The notes beneath the pieces are model-generated. The model worked only from the letters and a program-made list of their open reading frames with translations. It searched no databases and had not been told where the DNA came from. This document shows positions 17,278 to 25,935 of a DNA stretch of 64,000 nucleotides, piece after piece. This DNA is from Arcobacter sp. CECT 8986 (GTDB lineage Bacteria > Campylobacterota > Campylobacteria > Campylobacterales > Arcobacteraceae), in contig NZ_PDKG01000001.1 of assembly GCF_004116725.1 (NCBI RefSeq), forward strand, positions 124,001-188,000. The letters run 5' to 3'. Every line of letters begins with the position of its first letter. The stretch's first letter is position 1. Made by a program: the position numbers and the translations under genes.

Positions 17278-18981
17278 TGACTGAAGTTTTATTTTTTCAT
17301 AAACAAATGGATTTTTAAGTAGATTTCTTAATGGTTTTTTATTTTCAGGGTCACCAATATATATAGGTCTTTGTACAAAATCTTCACTTAAAATACTTCT
17401 TGATAAATCTAAACTATCATATCTTAACTTTGCAAAATCACTAAAAGTATAGATTAAATCAGATGAAGAGAAATATCTATTTGTTAAAGCTTTCATTTTA
17501 TTATAATCATTTGTTTCTCTGTATTTTTTATTTCCATATATAATAAAAGGCACAGTATACATAGAATCAGTTGGAGCATATTCATTTCTTCCCATTTTCA
17601 ATTTATTTACATCATCATAAACTTCTTCACCATGGTCTGAAAGATATAAAAGAGATGCACTTGTATCTAGTTTTTTAACATCATTAATTAAATTTGATAC
17701 AACATAATCATTATAATAGACTGCATTATCATAATTATTATAAGTTTCTGTCTTTTTTTCATCTAATTTATCAGATACTTTTAATCCACTAAATTTTGCA
17801 AATTTTTCTGGATATCTATAATCATATCTTGAGTGAGTACCAAGTAAATGAACTACAATAAATTTTTTCTTAACTTCTTTATCATTTAATACATCATTAA
17901 AAGGTTTTAATACTACTTCATCATAAGAAGAACTATTTTGTCTTCTATTGTTATTTAAATATACTTGATGGTCTACCATTTTAGAAAATGTAGTAAGCAT
18001 AGTATTTCTTTTTGTTTGTGTTTGTTGATTTGTAATCCAATATGTTTCATAACCTGCTTGTTTCATAATATTTAATAGATTTACTTTTTTCAAGTACATA
18101 TTAGGATGTTTTTCATCAGCAAAAGTTAGTGCTTGTTGTAATACTTCAATTGTATATGGTCTAGGTGAATATACATTTTTAAACACTACTAAATCATCTT
18201 TCATTTTATTTAATCTAGGAGTTGTATCTCTTTCATATCCATATAAACTCATTCTATTTCTATTTGTAGATTCGCCAATAACTAAAACAATAGTATTTAC
18301 ATTACTACTTGAATCTTTTAAGTTTTCAACAGGAGGCAATGTACTATTTTTTGCAAGTAGTTCTTCCATATCATCTAGTACTTTTTTATAATTAATATAA
18401 CCAAATACGATATTCCAAGGTGTTGCAGATTGCATTCTTGTCATTTGTCTGTTAACTGAGCTATCAAATTTAGAAGTTCCAAATATATATCCTTTTGCAA
18501 ATGAAGCAGTTGAAATAAATAAAAACAATGGAACTAAGATAAGTTTTTTAGAAATAACAAGATTTATATTATCCAATCTCTTCCAAAAGAAATATGGAAT
18601 AACAGAATAAACAATAAATGCTGGAATCATCCACCATGAGAAATAAGTATGTAAAAACTCATTTGATTCCACAATATTTGACTCAAATATAATATAAATT
18701 ACACTTTGAGAAAACTCTTGTTTGTAAATAAAAAAATAAAAAAGACTTGGCAATGAACCAATCCATGAAATAACACCAATAATTAAAGCAAGTCTTTTTG
18801 AATATTTTTGAAATAAAAGAACAGGAACTAGCCAAAGAAAAGATGCATAAAAAGATTCTCTTAATCCTATAAATCCTGAAACATTAAAAGCAAAACATAA
18901 AGTTTGATAAACAGCTGAGAAATAAAAGAAAAAAAGTAGATACTTAAAAAGCATAAGTATATTGTTTTTTTTGAAATCCAT
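17275..18981 (-). CDS. Phosphoethanolamine transferase (EptA/EptC-like)
   Basis: 568 residues. Five N-terminal membrane helices (to about residue 170) are followed by a periplasmic sulfatase-fold domain. The nucleophile Thr lies in LVIGESTNRNRMSLYGYERD (about 232-251), and metal ligands include the Asp-His of LYLSDHGEEVYD. Enzymes of this family move phosphoethanolamine from phosphatidylethanolamine to lipid A; in Campylobacter EptC also modifies the flagellar rod. Such modification reduces polymyxin binding. It is a single gene; which target is modified here cannot be told. Confidence 0.92.
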   Translation of the reverse strand: MDFKKNNILMLFKYLLFFFYFSAVYQTLCFAFNVSGFIGLRESFYASFLWLVPVLLFQKYSKRLALIIGVISWIGSLPSLFYFFIYKQEFSQSVIYIIFESNIVESNEFLHTYFSWWMIPAFIVYSVIPYFFWKRLDNINLVISKKLILVPLFLFISTASFAKGYIFGTSKFDSSVNRQMTRMQSATPWNIVFGYINYKKVLDDMEELLAKNSTLPPVENLKDSSSNVNTIVLVIGESTNRNRMSLYGYERDTTPRLNKMKDDLVVFKNVYSPRPYTIEVLQQALTFADEKHPNMYLKKVNLLNIMKQAGYETYWITNQQTQTKRNTMLTTFSKMVDHQVYLNNNRRQNSSSYDEVVLKPFNDVLNDKEVKKKFIVVHLLGTHSRYDYRYPEKFAKFSGLKVSDKLDEKKTETYNNYDNAVYYNDYVVSNLINDVKKLDTSASLLYLSDHGEEVYDDVNKLKMGRNEYAPTDSMYTVPFIIYGNKKYRETNDYNKMKALTNRYFSSSDLIYTFSDFAKLRYDSLDLSRSILSEDFVQRPIYIGDPENKKPLRNLLKNPFVYEKIKLQS

Positions 18982-19162
18982 GAAACCCCTTAGTTAAGAA
19001 AATTAAGTGAAATCATAAACTTTTAAAGTGAATGAACAGTGAACAAAATATGAATTTAATATGAACACCATTCATAAAAAATAATAAAAGCATAGAGATA
19101 ATATATAAATATATTATAATTTTTTTTTGATATACTTACAACTTATTATGTGGAGTAAAATA

Positions 19163-19324
19163 ATGCTAAAAAAAATAAAAAATATCTTTAAGAAGAAAAC
19201 ATTTTCTTGTATAGTTTGGGATGGCAAATGTATGAAATATCTAGAACTTACTCAAGAAAGAATTGATGAAATAAACAATGACCCAAAATATAAAGAGTGG
19301 TCAGTAACTATTAATGAGAACTAA
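19163..19324 (+). CDS. Small basic protein of unknown function
   Basis: 53 residues from the ATG at 19163, which has a TGGAG ribosome site eight bases upstream; an earlier ATG at 19127 has none. The N-terminus is lysine-rich (MLKKIKNIFKKKTF), then CIVWDGKCMKYLELTQERIDEINNDPKYKEW. Two cysteines lie six residues apart. I do not recognise the family. It is flanked by long AT-rich spacers. Confidence 0.6.
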   Translation: MLKKIKNIFKKKTFSCIVWDGKCMKYLELTQERIDEINNDPKYKEWSVTINEN

Positions 19325-19380
19325 CTCTTATAAAATCATTAGCTAACTTTAAAAATATCATTCAAAAAACTTTAGATTCT

Positions 19381-19443
19381 TAACAAAATTTATTTAATCT
19401 TTATTTTTGTAATATTTTGTTAAAATTTTGTAATATTTTGTTG
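19381..19443 (+). repeat. Iteron-like direct repeats upstream of the 321-aa gene
   Basis: TTTTGTAATATTTTGTT occurs at 19405-19421 and again at 19426-19442, a 21-bp period (two helical turns). The inverted sequence TAACAAAAT lies at 19381-19389, so the ATTTTGTTA core appears three times in mixed orientation. The block ends 35 bp before the next start codon, consistent with a set of protein-binding sites over a promoter. Confidence 0.6.
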
Positions 19444-19477
19444 AAAAAATGTTTTATTTTAGAAAAAGGCAATTATT

Positions 19478-20443
19478 ATGAAAGATGAATATTTTGATTT
19501 AAGTGATTATTTAGAAGATGAAGAGATAAGTTTTTTAAAGCAAAAGCATAAAGTTCTTCTTTTAAATAAAGAAAAAATTAAACATTTTTTACAAAGTAAT
19601 GCAAGCCTAAAAGAACAAATCACTCAAATAAAAAAAGATTTAGATATTGATATATCTGTATTTACATATAGAAATTTTTTACTAAAATATTTTAAAAAAA
19701 GCTATGAATTTCATAATATAAATAAAGTATTTTTAAACTCAAAACACACAATATTACAACTAATTTTAAATGAAAATTTTAAAGATTCTGAAAAGATATA
19801 TAATTATTTATTGGATAATGGTTGTTTAAAAAAAGTTAAAAATGATGACACTAGTTTTATCTCATATAATGAATTTACCAAACTATTAAAAGATTATATC
19901 AAAACAAAAAATCTAAAAATAGAAATTATCGAAAAATCACAAGAGAATTCTATTGATGAAATTGATATAAAAAAAGAGATTCAAGATACAGAAATTGCAG
20001 AGATTATTGATAATACAAAAAGAATTGATATTGAACTTATTGATGGCTCTTTTGAAACTCATAATTTATCTTTTTTAAGAAACTACTATTTAGTTGAAGA
20101 GTTTAGTGGAAGAAAATTCGATTTTATAGAAAAAAATCTTTTTATGGTTCCAGCTTCAAATGAAGGAAAAATTTATAATTTTGCTAATATTAAAAAACTT
20201 ATAAAACATTCAAAATTATTGCCTCAATACTCTCTTGTATTACATGATAATTCAAATATTGATTCAAAAATATATATTTATAGATATATAAATGGTGATT
20301 TACTATTTTTGGATAGTTTTAGTTCACTTTTAATTGTAGATATTCTTGATTTGATTAATAGTTCTATTAAAAGATTTTTAAATATATATAATATATATTT
20401 TCAAAAAGAAAATGAGTATATCTCTTATGAAAATAGATTTTAA
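19478..20443 (+). CDS. Unknown protein with a possible N-terminal helix-turn-helix
   Basis: 321 residues, no signal peptide or membrane segment. Residues about 35-70 (SNASLKEQITQIKKDLDIDI, SVFTYRNFLLKYFKK) resemble the helix-turn-helix found at the start of some plasmid TraK/KfrA-like proteins. The middle is charged and probably disordered, and the C-terminal 130 residues (IDIELIDGSFETHNLSFLRN onward) look like a separate folded domain. A set of 17-bp direct repeats lies just upstream, which would suit autoregulation. The 3' end overlaps the stop of the converging amidotransferase gene by 4 nt. Function not recognised. Confidence 0.7.
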   Translation: MKDEYFDLSDYLEDEEISFLKQKHKVLLLNKEKIKHFLQSNASLKEQITQIKKDLDIDISVFTYRNFLLKYFKKSYEFHNINKVFLNSKHTILQLILNENFKDSEKIYNYLLDNGCLKKVKNDDTSFISYNEFTKLLKDYIKTKNLKIEIIEKSQENSIDEIDIKKEIQDTEIAEIIDNTKRIDIELIDGSFETHNLSFLRNYYLVEEFSGRKFDFIEKNLFMVPASNEGKIYNFANIKKLIKHSKLLPQYSLVLHDNSNIDSKIYIYRYINGDLLFLDSFSSLLIVDILDLINSSIKRFLNIYNIYFQKENEYISYENRF

Positions 20444-21108
20444 ACCTTGCAAGCTTTTACAAAATCATCAAATATCTTCCTATGCTCTTTCATATAAAAA
20501 AGATACTCAGGATGCCACTGTACAGCTAACATAAAAGGATAATTTTTCTTTTCAATAGCTTGAATCAATCCTTTATACTTTGCTGTAACTTTTAAATCTT
20601 CCCCTACTTTGTTTATTGCTTGATTATGAAGACTATTTGCTTTGAGTTTTCTCTTTTTAATAATATCAAAAAGCCTACTTCTTTTTTTTATAATTATATC
20701 TTTTATTGGAAAAATTGAATTTTTATGGATTAGATACTCTTCAATATCTAAAACTGTTGGATACAAATCACCATCAAAAAAGATATTTAGGAGTTGTGCT
20801 CCACGACATATTCCAAATATAGGAATTCTTCTTTTTACTGCTTTATTTATCATAGTAAGTTCAAAAGCATCTCTTTTTTTATCAAGTTTAGTATTATGTG
20901 CTTCTTTTTTACCACCATATAATAGTGGATTTATATCACTTCCTCCACTTAATATCAAACCATCAATTACTTCACTTGAAGTATGTTCATTAGGACGTAA
21001 ACTTACAGCTTTTGCATTTGCTAAAAAAAGACTAAATCTTATGAATATTTCTGCAAGTTTATTACCATTATTTGGTAAGCATATTCCTATTACTGGCTTT
21101 TTACGCAT
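20440..21108 (-). CDS. Class I glutamine amidotransferase-like hydrolase (PuuD-like)
   Basis: 222 residues of the gamma-glutamyl-GABA hydrolase type. It has GLILSGGSDINPLLYGG (about 52-68), the nucleophile Cys in IFGICRGAQLLN (about 96-107) and the His/Glu pair in VQWHPEY. The family hydrolyses gamma-glutamyl amides. Its start lies 19 bp inside the end of the amidoligase gene, so the two are translationally coupled; this pairing is known from comparative genomics of amidoligases. It may remove or proof-read the conjugates made by its neighbour. Confidence 0.88.
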   Translation of the reverse strand: MRKKPVIGICLPNNGNKLAEIFIRFSLFLANAKAVSLRPNEHTSSEVIDGLILSGGSDINPLLYGGKKEAHNTKLDKKRDAFELTMINKAVKRRIPIFGICRGAQLLNIFFDGDLYPTVLDIEEYLIHKNSIFPIKDIIIKKRSRLFDIIKKRKLKANSLHNQAINKVGEDLKVTAKYKGLIQAIEKKNYPFMLAVQWHPEYLFYMKEHRKIFDDFVKACKV

Positions 21109-22088
21109 TTGCTAACTTTCTCTTCCCAAGCAGTGAAGTTTACAAATTTTTCTAAATGAAATAGATATTTTTTACTTAATTTTGATAAAAGTTTTTTATC
21201 ATTTGCTACTCTTTCCACATATAACCATCTATTCCACTCATCTGATATTTTCCAATCTTCTTCACCTACTAAAGAGTTTGATAATCTATAATGAAAGGCA
21301 GGTCTTGGATTTATTTTCTGTTTTTTTAGACTTTTTCTTACTTTTGTTTCATCAATAAAAGCAAATATTGGTAACATATCTAAAGATCTATTTCTTGTGG
21401 GATTATATTTTATATAGTCATCTATAAATTCATCAAGTGTTGGATTATAATTTTCTGACAATATTTTCATAATATAATCATCTTTGAATTTATCAATATA
21501 TGGTGTGATTTTTCTTGTAATATCTATTTTGGCATCTTTTACTAAAAAACTCTCCAAAATAACATATGCACGTAAATAATCAAGTAATGACTGCACGTCC
21601 AAAGATACAACTTCAATATTTATATGTAATCCAAAAGCATTATAAACTTTTTTTCTAGTTCCTTCTGCACCTACTTTGTACAGACTATCACTCAAGTCAT
21701 TAATCATAGATATTTTATCTAAAGGAATAGGAGGAGTACTTATCTCATATGGAACTAAATCTTTAGATATAGAACCTATCATATCTTCAACTTTTTCAAC
21801 TTTTGATTCATCAATTTGCATACCAATCTTATCAAAAAAATCTACTACATTTGATTTTAGTTTTTGCTTTGTCAAAAGTTCAAAGTCAAGTTCAGCAACA
21901 AATTTTCCAAATTCACTATCAAAAGTATAAAGAAAATTATTTACTCTATTCTCTTTTAGATTATAAGTTTTTTTTAGTAGTGATACTACTCTTTTCATTC
22001 TCATATTTGAGAACTCTATTTCAAAACCAACTTTTCTTATATTACCCTCATAGTTTTGAGTCATTTTTGGCATTTTGAAGCTATTCAT
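21090..22088 (-). CDS. Amidoligase-family enzyme (glutamine-synthetase-like fold)
   Basis: 332 residues. The N-terminal RKVGFEIEFSNM is the FGxEiEf-type ATP/metal strand of the COOH-NH2 (amido)ligases. Later family blocks are AFGLHINIEVVSLDVQSLLD (conserved His, about 166-185) and NPTRNRSLDMLPIFAFI. Members are predicted to form an amide or peptide bond using ATP. It begins with a good AAAAGG site, is divergent from the ectoine operon, and overlaps the PuuD-like gene. The substrate is unknown; a gamma-glutamyl conjugate is suggested only by the partner. Confidence 0.8.
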   Translation of the reverse strand: MNSFKMPKMTQNYEGNIRKVGFEIEFSNMRMKRVVSLLKKTYNLKENRVNNFLYTFDSEFGKFVAELDFELLTKQKLKSNVVDFFDKIGMQIDESKVEKVEDMIGSISKDLVPYEISTPPIPLDKISMINDLSDSLYKVGAEGTRKKVYNAFGLHINIEVVSLDVQSLLDYLRAYVILESFLVKDAKIDITRKITPYIDKFKDDYIMKILSENYNPTLDEFIDDYIKYNPTRNRSLDMLPIFAFIDETKVRKSLKKQKINPRPAFHYRLSNSLVGEEDWKISDEWNRWLYVERVANDKKLLSKLSKKYLFHLEKFVNFTAWEEKVSKCVKSQ

Positions 22089-22264
22089 TTTTTACCTTTT
22101 TTAATAATTGGTTTAAATAAATTATAACAGCAAGTTCTTAAATATAAATTATTTTTAAATCTAATTTTTTATTATTTTTATATAAAAAATACATATTTTA
22201 TGGATTATTTTTCTTTTTTTGTTTAATTTTTCTCTAAGTTTATTATGTTAAATTTACACCATTG

Positions 22265-22303
22265 ATGTAATTTATTTACATTATATATGTAATTTATTTA
22301 CAT
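22265..22303 (+). promoter_or_regulatory. Two tandem palindromic operators upstream of ectA
   Basis: The 17-bp sequence ATGTAATTTATTTACAT occurs at 22265-22281 and again, identically, at 22287-22303. Each is a 6-bp inverted repeat (ATGTAA/TTACAT) with a 5-bp spacer; the period is 22 bp. They end 21 bp before the ectA start. This looks like the binding site of a dimeric regulator controlling ectoine synthesis. No regulator gene (for example EctR) is adjacent. Confidence 0.7.
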
Positions 22304-22324
22304 TAAAATTGAAAGGATTTAACA

Positions 22325-22822
22325 ATGGGAACCCCGATTAAATTAAGTGAGCCTGATAAGTCAGATGGCAAGGAAATCTTTAATTTAATAAATAGATGTA
22401 AACCACTAGACGTAAATTCTGAGTACTTGTATCTATTACAATCTACATATTTTAGTAATACTTGTAGTGTTGCAAAAATGGATAATAACGTTATAGGATT
22501 TATCTCTGGTTATTTAGTACCAAAGAGGAGTGATACACTCTTTATATGGCAAGTAGCAGTTGATGAAACAGCAAGAGGAAAATCAGTTGCAAAAAATCTA
22601 CTTTTAGAGATATTAAATAGAGAGTGTAATAATCAAGTAAATTACATTCATACTACTATCTCTCCAGATAACAAAGCATCACAAAGATTTTTTGAAAAGT
22701 TTGCAAATGATTTTGATGCAAATATAGAATCTTCTACTTTTTTAGAGATTGAAGATTTTAATAATGCACATGAAAAAGAGGTCTTATACAAAATTGGACC
22801 ATTAAACAAAGGGAAAAAATGA
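22325..22822 (+). CDS. ectA: L-2,4-diaminobutyrate acetyltransferase EctA
   Basis: 165 residues with the GNAT fold: the acetyl-CoA pocket is in VAVDETARGKSVAKNLLLEI (about 77-96), followed by TTISPDNKASQRFFEKFA, which is typical of EctA. It acetylates 2,4-diaminobutyrate to N-gamma-acetyl-diaminobutyrate, the second committed step of ectoine synthesis. It is the first gene of ectA-ectB-ectC-ask and is preceded by the tandem operators. It has an AAAGGA ribosome site and overlaps ectB by 4 nt. Confidence 0.96.
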   Translation: MGTPIKLSEPDKSDGKEIFNLINRCKPLDVNSEYLYLLQSTYFSNTCSVAKMDNNVIGFISGYLVPKRSDTLFIWQVAVDETARGKSVAKNLLLEILNRECNNQVNYIHTTISPDNKASQRFFEKFANDFDANIESSTFLEIEDFNNAHEKEVLYKIGPLNKGKK

Positions 22823-24099
22823 GAATATTTGAAAATTTAGAATCTGAAGTTAGAGGTTATATTAGAAGCTTTCCAACTATTTTTGAAAAGTCAAAAGCTG
22901 CGATATTAACAAACGAACAAGGTGAAGATTATATTGATTTTTTTGCCGGAGCTGGAACATTAAACTATGGACACAATAATGAACACATAAGTCAAGCACT
23001 TGTCGAATATATCCAAAAAGACGGTGTTGTACATGGATTAGATATGGCAACAACTGCAAAAAAAGAGTTTTTACAAACCTTCAATGATACTATTTTAGTT
23101 CCTAGAAACTTAGATTATAAAGTTCAATTTACAGGACCTACTGGAACAAATGCAGTAGAAACTGCACTAAAACTTGCAAGATTAGTAAAAGGAAGAAGTA
23201 ATATTGTATGTTTTACAAATGGTTTTCATGGATTAACTCAAGGTTCATCTTCAGTTACAGGAAACAATGATTATAGAGATGAAAGCTATATTAGTAGAAC
23301 AAATGCAACTTTTATGCCTTTTGATAGTTATTTTGGTGATATGAATACTATGGCTTATTTTAGAAAGTTTTTAGAAGATAGTAGTAGTGGTCTTGATACT
23401 CCAGCAGCTGTAATTGTAGAAACAATACAAGGTGAAGGTGGAATAAATGTAGCTAGTAAAGAGTGGTTACAAGAACTTGAATCAATTTGTAGAGAGTATG
23501 ATATTTTACTAATTATTGATGATATTCAAGTAGGAAATGGAAGAAGTGGAGAGTTCTTTTCATTTGAATTTGCTGGAATCACTCCTGATATCGTAACAAT
23601 GTCAAAATCAATTGGTGGTGGTTTACCAATGGCACTTGTTTTACTAAGACCTGACCTAGACCAATGGAGACCAGGAGAACACACAGGTACTTTTAGAGGT
23701 AACAATTTAGCTTTTGTTGCTGCTAAAGTTGCTATTGAACAGTACTGGCACAACGATGATTTAAGTAATGCAGTTAAGTACAAAGAAAAAGTATTAAGAC
23801 AAAGACTTGAAGAAATTGCAAATAAAGTAAAAGATGATTTACAAATAGAAGTAAGAGGTAGAGGACTTGCATATGGGTTTGATATAAAAGATGATACATC
23901 AATAGCTTCTGATTTATCAAAATATGCATTTGAAGAAAAATTAATAGTTGAAACTTGTGGTAGTGAAGACCAAATAGTTAAATTTTTACCTCCTTTAATC
24001 ATCGATGAAGATACTTTAGTTGAAGGTTTAAATAGATTTGAAAAAGCTGTAATTAGATTAGTTGAAGAGAAAAAAGAAAAATTGTCGGGAGAATTTTAA
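22819..24099 (+). CDS. ectB: Diaminobutyrate-2-oxoglutarate aminotransferase EctB
   Basis: 426 residues, a class III PLP aminotransferase of normal EctB length. Visible are FTGPTGTNAVETALKLAR, the cofactor Asp in LLIIDDIQVGNGRSGEFF and the Schiff-base Lys in TMSKSIGGGLPMALV (about 257). It converts aspartate semialdehyde and glutamate to 2,4-diaminobutyrate. It overlaps ectA (ATGA) and is followed one base later by the ectC start. Confidence 0.97.
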   Translation: MRIFENLESEVRGYIRSFPTIFEKSKAAILTNEQGEDYIDFFAGAGTLNYGHNNEHISQALVEYIQKDGVVHGLDMATTAKKEFLQTFNDTILVPRNLDYKVQFTGPTGTNAVETALKLARLVKGRSNIVCFTNGFHGLTQGSSSVTGNNDYRDESYISRTNATFMPFDSYFGDMNTMAYFRKFLEDSSSGLDTPAAVIVETIQGEGGINVASKEWLQELESICREYDILLIIDDIQVGNGRSGEFFSFEFAGITPDIVTMSKSIGGGLPMALVLLRPDLDQWRPGEHTGTFRGNNLAFVAAKVAIEQYWHNDDLSNAVKYKEKVLRQRLEEIANKVKDDLQIEVRGRGLAYGFDIKDDTSIASDLSKYAFEEKLIVETCGSEDQIVKFLPPLIIDEDTLVEGLNRFEKAVIRLVEEKKEKLSGEF

Positions 24100-24100
24100 T

Positions 24101-24496
24101 ATGATAGTAAGAGATATAAACAAAGATATTATAGGTACACCAAAAGAAGTTCATGCACAAGAGGGTCAATGGGTTAGTAGAAGAATGCTTTTAAAAGGTG
24201 ATAACATGGGATTTTCTTTTCATGAAACAATCATCAAAGCAAATACAAAAACACATATTCACTATCAAAACCATTTAGAAGCTGTTTATTGTGTAGCAGG
24301 AAATGGGAAAATAGAAGACCTTAAAACAGGAATTGTACATGAAATATATGATGGAGTTATGTATGCTTTAAATGAGCATGATGACCATAATTTATATGGT
24401 GGAAGTGAAGATATGAGACTTATATGTGTATTTAATCCTCCTATTAAAGGAACAGAAAACCACGATGAGAATGGTGTTTATCCCTTAGAAGACTAA
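24101..24496 (+). CDS. ectC: L-ectoine synthase EctC
   Basis: 131 residues from the ATG at 24101, which gives MIVRDINKDIIGTPKEVHA, the usual EctC N-terminus; an upstream in-frame ATG lies within ectB and is not used. A cupin core is visible (KTHIHYQNHLEAVYCVAGNG, LNEHDDHNLYGGSEDMRLIC). It cyclises N-gamma-acetyl-diaminobutyrate to ectoine. The GGGAG site lies in the end of ectB. No ectD hydroxylase gene follows, so hydroxyectoine is not expected from this locus. Confidence 0.97.
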   Translation: MIVRDINKDIIGTPKEVHAQEGQWVSRRMLLKGDNMGFSFHETIIKANTKTHIHYQNHLEAVYCVAGNGKIEDLKTGIVHEIYDGVMYALNEHDDHNLYGGSEDMRLICVFNPPIKGTENHDENGVYPLED

Positions 24497-24543
24497 TCAA
24501 AAAAAATACTTCAAACACAATAAAAAAACTAAGGGAAATATTT

Positions 24544-25920
24544 ATGAAAGTATGTAAATTTGGTGGTAGTTCAGTAAAGAACTCCACCCAAATAAAGAAG
24601 ATTATAGAGATAGTAAAAAGAGATGACAAAAGACAAGTTATAGTAGTTTCAGCACCAGGAAGAGATGAAACATATGATGAAAAAATAACAGACCATTTAT
24701 TAAATTTAGCAACACAAGGTCTACACTTTTTAGAACATAAAATTGAAGTATCAGTAGAGAATAGTTTTGAAGCTATTATGTCAAAATATGAGAAATTATG
24801 TGATGATTTACAAATATCTAAAGATAATATTTTAGATAATTTGAAAAATGATTTACAAAACTGCAAACTTCAAGATGATAAAAAAATAGCCTTTTTCCTA
24901 TCAAGAGGTGAACACTACAATGCAAAAATTATTGCAAAATATATGAAAAAAGTAGGTATAAACATAAAACTTATGTTGCCTGAGGATTTTGGATTTATAT
25001 TAAGTGATTGTTATACAGATGGAAAAGTACAAGAGCAAACCTATGCAAATATCAAAAAACATTTAGTTTTAAAAGATAATGAAAAAGTAATAATTCCAGG
25101 TTTTTATGGAATTACAAAAAATAAAGATATTGCAGTTATGAGTAGAGGTGGTTCTGATTTAACTGGTGGTGAGTTAGCTTATGCACTTGATGCAGATATT
25201 TATGAAAACTGGACAGATACAAATGGTGTTTATGAAGTTGACCCAAGAGTAATACCACAAGCAGATGTAATTCCAAGACTTACTTTTAAAGAGTTAAGAC
25301 TACTTAGTTCAAAAGGTTTTAACGTATTTCACTTTAACGCGATGCTAAATTGTAAAAAAAGTAAAATACCAATTAGAGTAAGAAATACAAATAACCCAAC
25401 AAACAAAGGTACAGTAATATTAAGTGAAAGAGTTCCTATGGAAAAATTAGTAGGAATCGCAAAACTTGATAATATGGCATCAATTCATATTCAAAAAGCA
25501 ATGCTAGGAGAAGAAGTTGGATTTACTGCTGAATTACTAAAAATTTTCGGAGAATTTGGAATAAACACTTATCATTATCCTACAGATAAGGATGATTTAG
25601 CTATATTAGTAGAGCAAGAAGATTTAAAAGGAAATATCAATAACTTAAGAAGAGCCATAGATAAGAGATTAAAGCCTGATAATATCTTTATTACTTACTC
25701 TTTATCTGTAATCACTCTTGTAGGAATTGGATTAAAAGAAGACTCTTTTACTATTGTAGATGCGCTTACAGCACTAAAAGAGAATAATATTGCATTTGAA
25801 ATGTTTGATATGAGTCCTTCTAAAATTTCATTTCACATTGGAGTTGCTCAAAATATCTCTGATATAGCGTTGGAGACATTATATGAAAAGTTATTGACAA
25901 AAGATAATTGTATTTGTTAA
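24544..25920 (+). CDS. ask: Ectoine-type aspartate kinase
   Basis: 458 residues. The N-terminal kinase domain starts KVCKFGGSSVKNS, has VMSRGGSDLTGGELAYALDA near 200 and TDTNGVYEVDPR, and is followed by two ACT domains (about 305-450). The Ask_Ect sub-family is encoded in ectoine operons and supplies aspartyl phosphate, the precursor of aspartate semialdehyde, avoiding the feedback control of the main aspartate kinase. It sits 47 bp after ectC and 15 bp before the TPR gene. Confidence 0.95.
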   Translation: MKVCKFGGSSVKNSTQIKKIIEIVKRDDKRQVIVVSAPGRDETYDEKITDHLLNLATQGLHFLEHKIEVSVENSFEAIMSKYEKLCDDLQISKDNILDNLKNDLQNCKLQDDKKIAFFLSRGEHYNAKIIAKYMKKVGINIKLMLPEDFGFILSDCYTDGKVQEQTYANIKKHLVLKDNEKVIIPGFYGITKNKDIAVMSRGGSDLTGGELAYALDADIYENWTDTNGVYEVDPRVIPQADVIPRLTFKELRLLSSKGFNVFHFNAMLNCKKSKIPIRVRNTNNPTNKGTVILSERVPMEKLVGIAKLDNMASIHIQKAMLGEEVGFTAELLKIFGEFGINTYHYPTDKDDLAILVEQEDLKGNINNLRRAIDKRLKPDNIFITYSLSVITLVGIGLKEDSFTIVDALTALKENNIAFEMFDMSPSKISFHIGVAQNISDIALETLYEKLLTKDNCIC

Positions 25921-25935
25921 TAAAGGAAAACTATA

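Noticed and set aside
19405-19442. CRISPR-like repeats
   Set aside because: Only two copies with a 4-bp gap, no spacers and no cas genes in the window.
20642-21115. 157-residue plus-strand ORF
   Set aside because: It lies entirely opposite the PuuD-like amidotransferase gene, has hydrophobic random-looking sequence and no ribosome site. It is a shadow of the real gene.
23526-24002. 158-residue minus-strand ORF opposite ectB
   Set aside because: The plus-strand EctB is unmistakable over this stretch; the antisense frame shows no known motif.
24444-24866. 140-residue minus-strand ORF at the ectC-ask junction
   Set aside because: It covers the end of ectC and the start of ask in antisense and is serine/phenylalanine-rich as expected for a reversed AT-rich gene.
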